Positions 52,030 through 60,083 of a DNA stretch of 64,000 bases are shown piece after piece. The DNA lies in NCBI GenBank assembly GCA_964543795.1, contig CAZIZN010000013.1, positions 1 to 64,000 of the forward strand. Direction: 5' to 3'. The DNA is from JACKIC01 sp964543795. Lineage in GTDB: Bacteria; Planctomycetota; UBA1135; UBA2386. Under the pieces are notes generated by a model. It did no database searches. It was not told the origin of the DNA and saw nothing but the letters and a program-made list of their open reading frames with translations. A program made the translations under genes and the position numbers. The stretch's first letter is position 1. Every line of letters starts with the position of its first letter.

Positions 52030-54633
52030 CTACTGGTAGGTGTAGGTCGTCGTCGTCTGGCAGCCTGCGGTGTTGCGAACCACGACCACGGCCTGCCCGA
52101 CCGCGCCCGGCGGCGTGTAGCCGACGATCGCGGTCTGGGTCACGCTCGAGATGTTGGTCATCGGCACCCCGTTGAACAGGACGGTGCAGTAGCTCAGGTT
52201 CGAGCCTGAAAGGACGAACAGCGCGCCGCCGGCCGCCGGCCCGCTCGGGAACAGCACGCCGGTCACGACCGGGGTGCCGTTCATCGCCCGGGTCGCCGGT
52301 GCATGGCCGGGGTAGGTCAGGGCCAGCGTCGTGTCGCAGCCGAGGCCGAGCGGCATCGTCAAGTCGATCCGGGTCGCGGTCAGGCTGGTCACGACCGCCG
52401 GGACGCCGCCGACGGTCGCGGTGAGTCCGGTCAGGAAGTTGCTTCCCTGGACGACCACCAGCGTGCCCCCCGTCGCGACGATCGGGGTAACGGAGGTGAT
52501 GACCGGCGTGCCGTCGTAGGTGTAGGGCGCGGTGGCGAGGCAGCCGAGCGGGTTGGTGACGATCACGACGCCGGGCCCGGGCGACCCCGGCGGCGTGGTG
52601 CCGGTGATCGAGCTCTCCGTCTGGCTCGTGATCGTCATCGGCGCGCCGTTGAACGACACCGTGGTGTTGGCCAGGTGCTGGCCGGTGATGGTGAACGGCG
52701 CGCCGCCGACGGCCGGGCCGATCGAACTCGACACCGAGGCGATCACGGGGGTGTGGTTGATGACCTGGCTGGCGGTCGAGTTGCCGAGGTTCGCCAGCGT
52801 GATCGCGGCGTCGCAGCCGCTGCCGGCGGGCATCGTGAAGTCGATCGTCGTCGGCGTCCGGGCGACGATCGGCGTCGGCACGCCGCCGACGCTGAGCGCG
52901 ATGCCCTGCAGGAAGCCCGTCCCGGTGATCGTCACCGGAGTGCCGGGACCGGCGAGCATGGGCTGGATCGAGCTGATCGTCGGCGCGGGCAGCGGCGTGT
53001 ACTCGTCCGCGACGACGTTGCTGAAGCGCGGCGGCAGCGCGTTCGAGATCAGCAGCGCCTGCGCGTAGATGGGGGTGCCGATCAGCCCCGGGATCACGGG
53101 CACCTGCAGGTTCAGCGAGCCCGTGCCAAGAGGCTGCGGGATCGCGATCAGGGGCAGGGTGACGGCGGTGTTGGGATCGATGCCGACGAGGCCGAACGGC
53201 GGCACGGCCACGGCACCGGTCGCGAGCGAGAGTGCCGGCAGCGCGAAGTCGGTCGCGGTCGTCTGGCCGTGGCGCAGGTGGGCCTCCAGCGTCCAGGTCT
53301 GGCCGATCTGGAACGGCAGCGGCGCCGCGAGCTGGCGCCGCAGGTTCGTGAAGAGGCGGTTCTGGCCCGAGAACGACGGCCACGCGGGAAACGCACCAGC
53401 GACGAGATCGAGGTCGAGGTCGCCGTCGAGATCGGCGAACGCGGCGTCCGGAGCATGGAAGTTCGCGATCGGCAGCCGCAGCACGGTGGCGTCGGCGAAG
53501 GTGCCCGCACCGTCGTTGGCGAACAGGCGGTTGCCTTGCGCGCCCCAGAACTCGTTGGCCGCGAAGAGGTCGAGGTCGAGGTCGCCGTCGACGTCCGCGA
53601 AGACGAGTGCGTGGGTCTTGTCGGTGGCGACCGGGAATCGCGCCGCCGTGACGTCCGTGAAATGGCCGGTGCCGTCGTTGTCCAGCAGGCGGTTCTGAGC
53701 CGACTGGAAGATCGAGTCGTTGTTGCCGAACGCGAGGTCGAGATCGCCGTCGCCGTCGACGTCGCCGAGCGCCACGGCGCGGGTCCAGTCGTTGTCGACC
53801 GGCAGGTGCGAGGACGTGACGTCGGTGAACACACCCGTGCCGTCGTTGCGCAGCAGGCGGTTCTGCTCGCCGAAGTGGATCACGGGCCAGTAATAGCTCC
53901 CCTGGTAGAAGAAGCCGTTGGCGACGACGAGGTCGAGGTCGCCGTCGGCGTCGATGTCGCCGAGCACGACGTCGTTCGTCGCGTCGGGCTGTGCCGGCAG
54001 GTGCGTCGCCGTGGCATCGGTGAAGACCCCGTTGCCGCCGTTGAGGTAGAGACGGTTCTGGTGCGTACCCCAGCCGGTGCCGTTGCCGTTGCCGATCACG
54101 AGATCGAGGTCGCCGTCGCCGTCGACGTCGCCCAGGGCCACCGAGGTGGTGGGGTCGGAGTCGACGGGCACGTTCGTCGCGGTGGCATCGGTGAACGAAC
54201 CCGAACCGTCGTTGAGGTAGAGCGAGGTCTGCGCGCTGCTGTAGTAGCCCATCCACGCGTTGCCGAGCACGAGGTCGAGGTCCCCGTCGCCGTCGACGTC
54301 GCCAAGTGCAAGGTCCTGGGTGTTGACCCAGGCTTGAGGCAGGTGGGTCGCGGTGACGTCCGTGAACCGGCCGAAGCCGTCGTTGCGGTAGAGGCGGCTC
54401 TGGCCAGGGTTGCCGAAGACGGCATCGACGTCGCCGTCGCCATCGACGTCGCCCAGCGCCACGGCCCGCGTGTCGTCGGAGTCGACCGGCCAGCCCTGCG
54501 CGGGTTCGCCGAACTGGATCTGCGCGGGCAGCGTCGCGGCGAGCGCGGCGAGGGTCGCCGCCGTCAACAGCGCACGCCGCGACGCGGGGCGGCGGCAGGG
54601 AGACAGTCGGCGCGGGGTGCGGTGGCACGGCAT
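52030..54633 (-). CDS. Secreted VCBS/FG-GAP and IPT/TIG repeat protein (second paralogue)
   Basis: 867 residues, same architecture and order of repeats as its downstream neighbour: signal peptide (RALLTAATLAALAATLPAQ), seven VCBS units, linker, four TIG-like units and the same C-terminal CQTTTTYTYQ. Two of the seven calcium loops are degenerate, reading ADVDGDLDLDLF and ADLDGDLDLDLV where the others have DGDGDLD, so those sites may bind calcium less well. One reads GDIDADGDLDLV. The pair is clearly a tandem duplication that has diverged. A TACCGT element lies 42 bases before the ATG on the minus strand. Confidence 0.85.
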   Translation of the reverse strand: MPCHRTPRRLSPCRRPASRRALLTAATLAALAATLPAQIQFGEPAQGWPVDSDDTRAVALGDVDGDGDVDAVFGNPGQSRLYRNDGFGRFTDVTATHLPQAWVNTQDLALGDVDGDGDLDLVLGNAWMGYYSSAQTSLYLNDGSGSFTDATATNVPVDSDPTTSVALGDVDGDGDLDLVIGNGNGTGWGTHQNRLYLNGGNGVFTDATATHLPAQPDATNDVVLGDIDADGDLDLVVANGFFYQGSYYWPVIHFGEQNRLLRNDGTGVFTDVTSSHLPVDNDWTRAVALGDVDGDGDLDLAFGNNDSIFQSAQNRLLDNDGTGHFTDVTAARFPVATDKTHALVFADVDGDLDLDLFAANEFWGAQGNRLFANDGAGTFADATVLRLPIANFHAPDAAFADLDGDLDLDLVAGAFPAWPSFSGQNRLFTNLRRQLAAPLPFQIGQTWTLEAHLRHGQTTATDFALPALSLATGAVAVPPFGLVGIDPNTAVTLPLIAIPQPLGTGSLNLQVPVIPGLIGTPIYAQALLISNALPPRFSNVVADEYTPLPAPTISSIQPMLAGPGTPVTITGTGFLQGIALSVGGVPTPIVARTPTTIDFTMPAGSGCDAAITLANLGNSTASQVINHTPVIASVSSSIGPAVGGAPFTITGQHLANTTVSFNGAPMTITSQTESSITGTTPPGSPGPGVVIVTNPLGCLATAPYTYDGTPVITSVTPIVATGGTLVVVQGSNFLTGLTATVGGVPAVVTSLTATRIDLTMPLGLGCDTTLALTYPGHAPATRAMNGTPVVTGVLFPSGPAAGGALFVLSGSNLSYCTVLFNGVPMTNISSVTQTAIVGYTPPGAVGQAVVVVRNTAGCQTTTTYTYQ

Positions 54634-54817
54634 GGGCGAGGTCCTCGGGCGGCCAGCAATCCGGCTGGAACGGTAGTGCGGCACGACGGCCGGCCCGCGG
54701 CGGGACGCGGCTCTGCGTGGTGCTTCACGGGGAGGAATGTCCGTGGGCAGAGCGCCGTCTCGGGGCGGCATGTACCGTTGCCGTACCGGGCGCCGCTCGC
54801 AGGCCGCGAGCCCGGCG

Positions 54818-55354
54818 TCAGATCTGCCCCAGGGCCCCGGGTCGGACCGCGCACATCCGCTGCCGCACCGCGACCGCGGGCTCGCCTTCGGGGCCGGACT
54901 CGTAGGCACGCACGTCCAGTTCGCCGCGCACCGCGTCGAGCAGTTCCCCTTCCCGGAGCAGGAAGTCGGGATTCCGCGGTCGGCCGAACCGTTCGTGCCC
55001 GACGGCGAACGTCTCGTAGAGCAGCACGCCGCCCGGCGCGACGCTCGCGATGATCGCCGGCAGCAGCGGCCGCCAGAGGTAGTTCACGACCACGACTCCT
55101 GCGAACGTCCGGCCGGCGAACGGCCAGGGTCCGATCTCGAGGTCCGCTTCGACGACCGTCAGGTTCGGATGCCCGATGCCGCGCAGCACGGTCGTGTCGC
55201 GATCGACCGCGGTCACGGCATGGCCGCGCGCGAGGAAGAGTCGCGTGTGGCGACCGCTGCCCGCCGCGACGTCGAGCACCGGTCCGCCGGTCGGCACCAA
55301 CGGCGCCCAGCGCACGATCGCCGGTGCGGGTGCGTCGCCGGTCGCCGCACTCAC
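54818..55354 (-). CDS. SAM-dependent methyltransferase
   Basis: 178 residues of the class I Rossmann fold. Motif I is GPVLDVAAGSGRHTRLFLAR; the acidic residue after beta-2 is in VTAVDRD, and motif II-like VEADLE and VVVVNYLWRPLLP follow. It resembles the TehB/UbiE-like small methyltransferases; the substrate is unknown. The start is a GTG overlapping the stop of the small cysteine-rich gene (GTGA), so it is probably the last gene of the molybdoenzyme operon. The frame stays open upstream, but those residues overlap the previous gene and are low-complexity. Confidence 0.85.
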   Translation of the reverse strand: MSAATGDAPAPAIVRWAPLVPTGGPVLDVAAGSGRHTRLFLARGHAVTAVDRDTTVLRGIGHPNLTVVEADLEIGPWPFAGRTFAGVVVVNYLWRPLLPAIIASVAPGGVLLYETFAVGHERFGRPRNPDFLLREGELLDAVRGELDVRAYESGPEGEPAVAVRQRMCAVRPGALGQI

Positions 55355-55596
55355 GCCTCGGCGCGCGGGCCGTCGTAGCACGACCGGCCTGGCACGCAGT
55401 CCTTCGGGTGCACGACCTCGTCGTCGGGGCCGACGCAGCGGCAGGTGCGGGCGCACCAGAAGTAGCCGTCGCCGGGCCACGGTCGCCCGTCGTGCACGAC
55501 GTCGTCCATCGAGTGCGTGAGCACGTGCTTCATGAGCAGCGCGGGGCAGGCAGCGCGGGGCAGCAGGTCCGCATGCGTCCGGGTGGTCTCGTTCAT
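55351..55596 (-). CDS. Small cysteine-rich protein
   Basis: 81 residues, not recognised as a named family. Six cysteines: Cys17, Cys48, Cys52, Cys54, Cys67 and Cys73. The segment WCARTCRCVGPDDEVVHP followed by KDCVPGRSCYDG suggests metal or cluster binding. No signal peptide. It begins 10 bases after the FAD-subunit stop and overlaps the methyltransferase start by 4 bases. Codon pattern and tight spacing argue that it is a real gene. A role in maturation or electron supply for the oxidoreductase is possible but unproven. Confidence 0.65.
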   Translation of the reverse strand: MNETTRTHADLLPRAACPALLMKHVLTHSMDDVVHDGRPWPGDGYFWCARTCRCVGPDDEVVHPKDCVPGRSCYDGPRAEA

Positions 55597-55606
55597 GGCG
55601 TCCTCC

Positions 55607-56605
55607 TCAGTCCTTCGCGCACAGCGCGAGCGCTTCGCGCACGGTCGCCTTGCCGGCCAGGAGCTTGTAGGCGTTGTGGGTCAGTGGCGACGCGCCGCGG
55701 TAGGCGAGTTCGGCCGCCTTCTTCCAGAGGTCGTCGTCGGGCTTCTTGCCGACCAGGAACCTGCCCACCTCGGGCCGCGCGAGCGGCACGGGTGACACCG
55801 CGCCGAGCACCACGTCGGCGGCGGCGATCGTGCCGCCGTCGAGCACGAGCCGCGCCGCGCAGGCGGTGGTCGCCCAGTCGAACGACGCCTTCTCGCGGCT
55901 CTCGGTGTAGGCGCTGCGCGCGCCGGTGGGCTGGGCGGGCACGTGGATCGCCGTGACGATCTCGCCGGGCTCGAGCGTGTGTTCGGGCACCTCGGCGCGG
56001 GTGTCCTTGGGGAACAGGTCGGCGAGCGGGCGCCGGCGGACCTTGTCGCCGAGCACGGTGGAGTACTCCGCGCCCAGCGCCAGGAGCGGCGGTGCGAGGT
56101 TGCTCGGGTGCACGCGCACGCAGTCCTGCCAGCCGAGCACCGCGTGGTAGCGGTTGTCGCCGGTCATCGCCAGACAGGTCGGGCCGCGGCCGCCGTGCAG
56201 GCATCCGTGCGCTTCGCTGCGCACGTACCAGCAGCGCGTGAACTGCAGCAGGTTGCCCGCGACGGTGGCGCGGTGGCGCACCTGCGGCGTGCCGGTGACC
56301 GCCGCCGCGGTGCGCAGACCCATGAGCGCGGTGCCCTGCAGGGCCTCGTGCTGCTCGAGCTGCGTCAGTGTCACCGAGGCGCCGATGCGCAGCCCGGCGT
56401 TCCCGGCAGCACCGTTCTCGACGGTGATCGTGGCCAGTTCCTTGTGCAGCGGCAGCAGGTTGACGACCCGCGCGGGCGTGAGCAGCCGCTCCTTCATGCG
56501 GTCGACGAGGTCGATGCCCGCGGCCTTGAGCAGCGTGTCGGGCTGGCGCGCGGCGACGGCGGCTTCGGCGAGGGAGTCGGGCAGGACGTAGGTGAACGGC
56601 TTCAT
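55607..56605 (-). CDS. Xanthine dehydrogenase family, FAD-binding subunit
   Basis: 332 residues. FAD domain signatures are RIGASVTLTQLEQHEAL and GLRTAAAVTGTPQVRHRATV, followed by AGNLLQ. Directly after comes FTRCWYVRSEAHGCLHGG with PTCLAMTGDNRYHAVLG. These cysteines (CWY, HGC, PTC, then WQDC) correspond to the extra 4Fe-4S cluster insertion known in PaoB/YagS of the periplasmic aldehyde oxidoreductase. It therefore belongs to that branch rather than to plain xanthine dehydrogenase. Passes electrons from the Mo site via FAD. The start ATG is one base after the stop of the Mo subunit. Confidence 0.92.
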   Translation of the reverse strand: MKPFTYVLPDSLAEAAVAARQPDTLLKAAGIDLVDRMKERLLTPARVVNLLPLHKELATITVENGAAGNAGLRIGASVTLTQLEQHEALQGTALMGLRTAAAVTGTPQVRHRATVAGNLLQFTRCWYVRSEAHGCLHGGRGPTCLAMTGDNRYHAVLGWQDCVRVHPSNLAPPLLALGAEYSTVLGDKVRRRPLADLFPKDTRAEVPEHTLEPGEIVTAIHVPAQPTGARSAYTESREKASFDWATTACAARLVLDGGTIAAADVVLGAVSPVPLARPEVGRFLVGKKPDDDLWKKAAELAYRGASPLTHNAYKLLAGKATVREALALCAKD

Positions 56606-56606
56606 C

Positions 56607-58862
56607 TCAGGCCTTCCTCTTCGCGATCGCTGCGAGGACCTTGTCGGGGGTGATCGGCAGGTGGCGCACGGGCACGCCGATCGCGTGGAACACGGCGTTG
56701 GCGATCGCCGCGGGCGCGGCGACCGACGGCGGCTCACCGAGGCCCGCGGCGCCGGTGTTGTCGTGGCCATTGGCGATCGAGTGCATGATGCAGCGCAGCT
56801 CCGGCAGGTCCTTCGTGCCCGCCACCTTGTAGCGCAGGAAGTCGCCGTTGAGCATGCGGCCGCTGCGCGGGTCCATGATGCGCTGTTCGTGCAGCGCGTA
56901 GCTGACGCCCTGGATCATCGCGCCGAGCACCTGGCTCTCGGCGAGCTTCTTCGCGATCACGAGGCCGCAGTCCTGGATCCCGAGCATGCGCACGACGCGC
57001 ACGATGCCGGTCCACGTGTCGACCTCGACCTCGGCGAACTGCACGCCGCAGACGCTGCGGGAGAACGGCGGCTCCTTGTAGTTCTCGAAGCGCTCGCCGC
57101 GCGCCTCGATCGGATTGGGTCCGATGAGCTTGCAGACTTCGCTCCACGGCAGCTGCGCGGTGCCGGTGCCGACCTTGCCGTCCTTGCAGACCACCTCGGC
57201 CGCGGGCACGCCGAGGTGGCGCGCGGCGAGCTGGATCAGCTGCTGCCTGGCGAGGAATGCCGCGTGGCGCACCGCCGGTGCCAGGCTCGGCGTCGTCGTG
57301 CTGCCGCCCGAGCCCGGGCCCGACGGGTCGCCGGTGTGGCCGGTCGTCGCCTTGACGAGGCGGGGCTCGATGCCGAGTTCCTCGGCGGTCAGCAGCGCCA
57401 GGACCGTCTTGAGGCCGGTGCCGATGTCCTGGGCACCGCTGCGCGACTCGACCGTGCCGTCCTGGTGGATGCGGCAGGTGATGCCGTGCGGCGGCTGGCC
57501 GCGGCGGCCGAGTTGACCCCAGCGCGCGCTGGCGAGGCCGACGCCGCGCCAGTGGCGCGCCTTCGCATCGTTGGCCTTCGCCCGCGCCGCCGCCCAGCCG
57601 AACGTGTCGGCGCCGAAGCGCCACTGGTCCTGACGGATCACCTGCGGGTCGTTGCGCAGCCGGAACTCGAGCGGGTCGATGCCGGCCTTGTGCGCCAGTT
57701 CGTCGAGGAACAACTCGGCGCCGAAGAATCCCTGCGGGTAGCCGGGCGCGCGCATCGAGCGCGCCGGATCGGCGTCGGTGGCCAGGTCCTCGTGTCGGCT
57801 GCGCGCCTTCGCGGCCGACCAGTAGTAGTCGGGCGTGGCGACGCGCCCGCCGCTCTTGTTGAAGCCGCAGCCGCCGAAGCTGCGCCAGTCGAACGCGACG
57901 AGCTTGCCCGCCGCGTCGACGCCCGCGCGCGCCTGCATCAGCGCCGAGGGGCGGTTGCCCGTGGTCGTGTGCTCCTCGAAGCGGTCGAGCATCAGCTTCA
58001 CGGGCGCCTTCGCCGCGTGCGCGAGCAGGCAGCAGGCCAGCCCCTCGACGCCCGCCCCGAACTTGCTGCCGAAGCCGCCGCCGACGTATTCGGCGTGCAC
58101 CGTCACCGAGCCGACCTCGATGCCCTGCTGCTGCAGCGCGCGCGCCAGCTCGCCGCGCACGCCGAACGTCGCCTGCGTGCTGGCCCAGACCTCGAGGTCG
58201 GTGCCGTCCCACTTCGCGACGTGGCCGTGCGTCTCGAGCGAGCTGTGGGTCTGCACCTCGGTGCGGTAGGTGGCGCTGTGCGTCGTCGCCGCCGCGGCGA
58301 GCGCCTGGTCGAGGTCTGCCTGCGCGGGCCAGTCCGCGTCGATCTCGCCGTTCTCGGTCAGCACCGGTGCGTCGGGCGACTGCAGGAAATCGACGACGTG
58401 TTCCTCCCTGTCGTAGGTGGCGCGGATCGCTTCGAGGGCGTCGCGCACGAGGTGCATGTTGGTGCCGGCGACCGCGGCGACCGCGTCGCCGACGAAGCGC
58501 ACCCTGTCGCCGACTTTCTTGAGCGCCACCACCGCGGCGATGCCCGGCAGGCGCTGCGCCTGGTCGAGTTCGAGCCCCGTCAGCGAGCCGCGCGCGACCG
58601 GCGAACGCAGGATCATCGCCTGCAGCATGCCGGGCAACGCGACGTCGTAGGTGTACTTGGCGCGGCCCGTCGCCTTGGCGAGGCCGTCGACGCGGTCGAG
58701 GTCGCCGCCGACGTGGCGCAGCGGCGTGTTCGCGTCCCACGGCGGCGCGTCCTGGTCTTCCTTGGTCACCGTGCGCCGCTCGAGGCGGTCCGGCTGGCCG
58801 CCGAGGGAGCGGTAGCCGACGGTGATCTCGACCTTCTCCCGGGGTTCTTCGCGCGCGCTCAT
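56607..58862 (-). CDS. Xanthine dehydrogenase family, molybdopterin-binding subunit
   Basis: 751 residues, catalytic subunit. Typical motifs include GLAKATGRAKYTYDVALPG, GDAVAAVAGTN, EYVGGGFGSKFGAGVEGLA, ARSMRAPGYPQGFFG and QDIGTGLKTVLALL. Near the end AAGLGEPPSVAAPAAI contains the conserved Glu that acts as base at the molybdenum. Substrates in the family are aldehydes and N-heterocycles; the PaoC-like branch prefers aromatic aldehydes, but this is not decided by sequence here. No own signal peptide, so it would be exported with the Tat-tagged partner. Its ATG overlaps the iron-sulfur gene stop by 4 bases. Confidence 0.93.
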   Translation of the reverse strand: MSAREEPREKVEITVGYRSLGGQPDRLERRTVTKEDQDAPPWDANTPLRHVGGDLDRVDGLAKATGRAKYTYDVALPGMLQAMILRSPVARGSLTGLELDQAQRLPGIAAVVALKKVGDRVRFVGDAVAAVAGTNMHLVRDALEAIRATYDREEHVVDFLQSPDAPVLTENGEIDADWPAQADLDQALAAAATTHSATYRTEVQTHSSLETHGHVAKWDGTDLEVWASTQATFGVRGELARALQQQGIEVGSVTVHAEYVGGGFGSKFGAGVEGLACCLLAHAAKAPVKLMLDRFEEHTTTGNRPSALMQARAGVDAAGKLVAFDWRSFGGCGFNKSGGRVATPDYYWSAAKARSRHEDLATDADPARSMRAPGYPQGFFGAELFLDELAHKAGIDPLEFRLRNDPQVIRQDQWRFGADTFGWAAARAKANDAKARHWRGVGLASARWGQLGRRGQPPHGITCRIHQDGTVESRSGAQDIGTGLKTVLALLTAEELGIEPRLVKATTGHTGDPSGPGSGGSTTTPSLAPAVRHAAFLARQQLIQLAARHLGVPAAEVVCKDGKVGTGTAQLPWSEVCKLIGPNPIEARGERFENYKEPPFSRSVCGVQFAEVEVDTWTGIVRVVRMLGIQDCGLVIAKKLAESQVLGAMIQGVSYALHEQRIMDPRSGRMLNGDFLRYKVAGTKDLPELRCIMHSIANGHDNTGAAGLGEPPSVAAPAAIANAVFHAIGVPVRHLPITPDKVLAAIAKRKA

Positions 58863-59470
58863 CGCCCGCCTCCCTGCGCGGTGCGCTCGATCGCGTCCAT
58901 GACGCGGCCGTAGGTGCCGCAGCGGCACAGGTTGCCCGACAGGTCGTGCGCCATCTGCTCGCGCGTCGGCTTGCCGCGGCGCTCGAGGCACGCGACCGAG
59001 GCCATCACCATGCCCGGCGTGCAGAAGCCGCACTGCAGCGCGTCGCACTGCACGAACGCGGTCACCAGCGGGTGCGGTCCGGCCGCGGTGTCGAGGCCTT
59101 CGACCGTGCGCACGTCGTGGCCGATCGCGTCCATCGCCAGCATGAGGCAGCTGTTCACCGGGTCGCCGTCGACGAGCACCGTGCAGCCGCCGCAGGCGCC
59201 GCGGTCGCAGATCTGCTTGGCGCCCGTCAGGTCCAGGCCATGGCGCAGTGCGTCGAGCAGCGTGGTGCGCGTCTCGACCTTGACGGCGCGGGACTGGCCG
59301 TTGATGCGCAGCTGGATCTCGTGCTCGCCGGGGCCGAAGGACGCGGGGGCCGGCGGTGCCGCCGGTTCGGTGGCGGCGACGAGGCCGGCACCGGCGACGC
59401 TGGCGGCGGCGGTGCCCTTGAGGAACGAACGGCGGCTCCAGCCGTTCTTGGGATCGTGTGGCGCGGACAT
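58859..59470 (-). CDS. Xanthine dehydrogenase family, Tat-exported 2Fe-2S subunit
   Basis: 203 residues. The N-terminus has a twin-arginine signal, GWSRRSFLKGTAAASVAGAG, so the assembled complex is expected to be periplasmic. The ferredoxin domain has CDRGACGGCTVLVDG and a later Cys for the first cluster. The helical domain has QCGFCTPGMVM and GNLCRCGTYGRVMDAI for the second. First gene of the operon, followed by the Mo and FAD subunits. No XdhC/PaoD-type maturation factor appears in the window. Confidence 0.94.
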   Translation of the reverse strand: MSAPHDPKNGWSRRSFLKGTAAASVAGAGLVAATEPAAPPAPASFGPGEHEIQLRINGQSRAVKVETRTTLLDALRHGLDLTGAKQICDRGACGGCTVLVDGDPVNSCLMLAMDAIGHDVRTVEGLDTAAGPHPLVTAFVQCDALQCGFCTPGMVMASVACLERRGKPTREQMAHDLSGNLCRCGTYGRVMDAIERTAQGGGR

Positions 59471-59669
59471 GGACGCTCCGTGGGACGGGGTGGCGACGGG
59501 CAGCGAGCGCGCGAGTCTATCGACTGCTGGCCGCGGTGCGAGGGCGGTCGCGTGCCGTGGATGTCACGCTCGCGGCGCGGTGCGTTCCGGCATCGTAGCG
59601 GTGCGACGTCGCGCGGCGGGGCGCTGCCGTTCGTCCGAAGCCGCGGCACGACGATTGCCGACGCCGGAC

Positions 59670-60044
59670 ATGGATCTCCTGCGCGCAACCGCACCGCGCG
59701 TCCTGCTGGTCGAGGACGAACCGACGATCGCGATCACGCTCGGCGACGACCTCGCCGACCACGGCTGTCGCGTCACGGTCGTCGGCGACGGTTCGGCGGC
59801 GATCGGCTTGCTCGCCGGATGCTCGTTCGACGCGGTGATCACCGATCTGCGGCTGCCGGGTGCGTCGGGCGCGGAGGTGCTGGCGGCGGTGCGGCGATCC
59901 TGCCCCAGAGCCCCCGTGCTGGTCGTCAGCGCGCACCAGGGCGGGCTGGCCGACGAACTGGGCACTTCGGGGGCCTGGGCATGCCTCGCCAAGCCGTTCG
60001 CGAACGAGCGCGTGCTCGACTGGCTTCGCGCGGCCGTCGCCTAG
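59670..60044 (+). CDS. Single-domain response regulator (CheY-like)
   Basis: 124 residues, a receiver domain only. Glu15 and Asp16 form the acidic pocket in VLLVEDEP; Asp59 in DAVITDLRLPG is the phosphorylation site; Ser87 and Lys108 (LAKPF) complete the active site. There is no output domain, so it acts by protein contact or within a phosphorelay. No histidine kinase is nearby. The next gene starts 39 bases later but is a secreted protein, so the link is weak. Confidence 0.9.
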   Translation: MDLLRATAPRVLLVEDEPTIAITLGDDLADHGCRVTVVGDGSAAIGLLAGCSFDAVITDLRLPGASGAEVLAAVRRSCPRAPVLVVSAHQGGLADELGTSGAWACLAKPFANERVLDWLRAAVA

Positions 60045-60083
60045 CGGGTGGACCCCGCGTGGCGCCGCGGGTCCGATGGCGGC

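Noticed and set aside
51000..54400. Regular short repeats resembling a CRISPR array
   Set aside because: They encode in-frame VCBS calcium loops at protein-repeat spacing and are degenerate, without unique spacers.
49028..55053. Long plus-strand frames opposite the VCBS/TIG genes
   Set aside because: Their repetitive Val/Asp/Arg-rich sequence simply mirrors the VCBS repeat DNA on the other strand.
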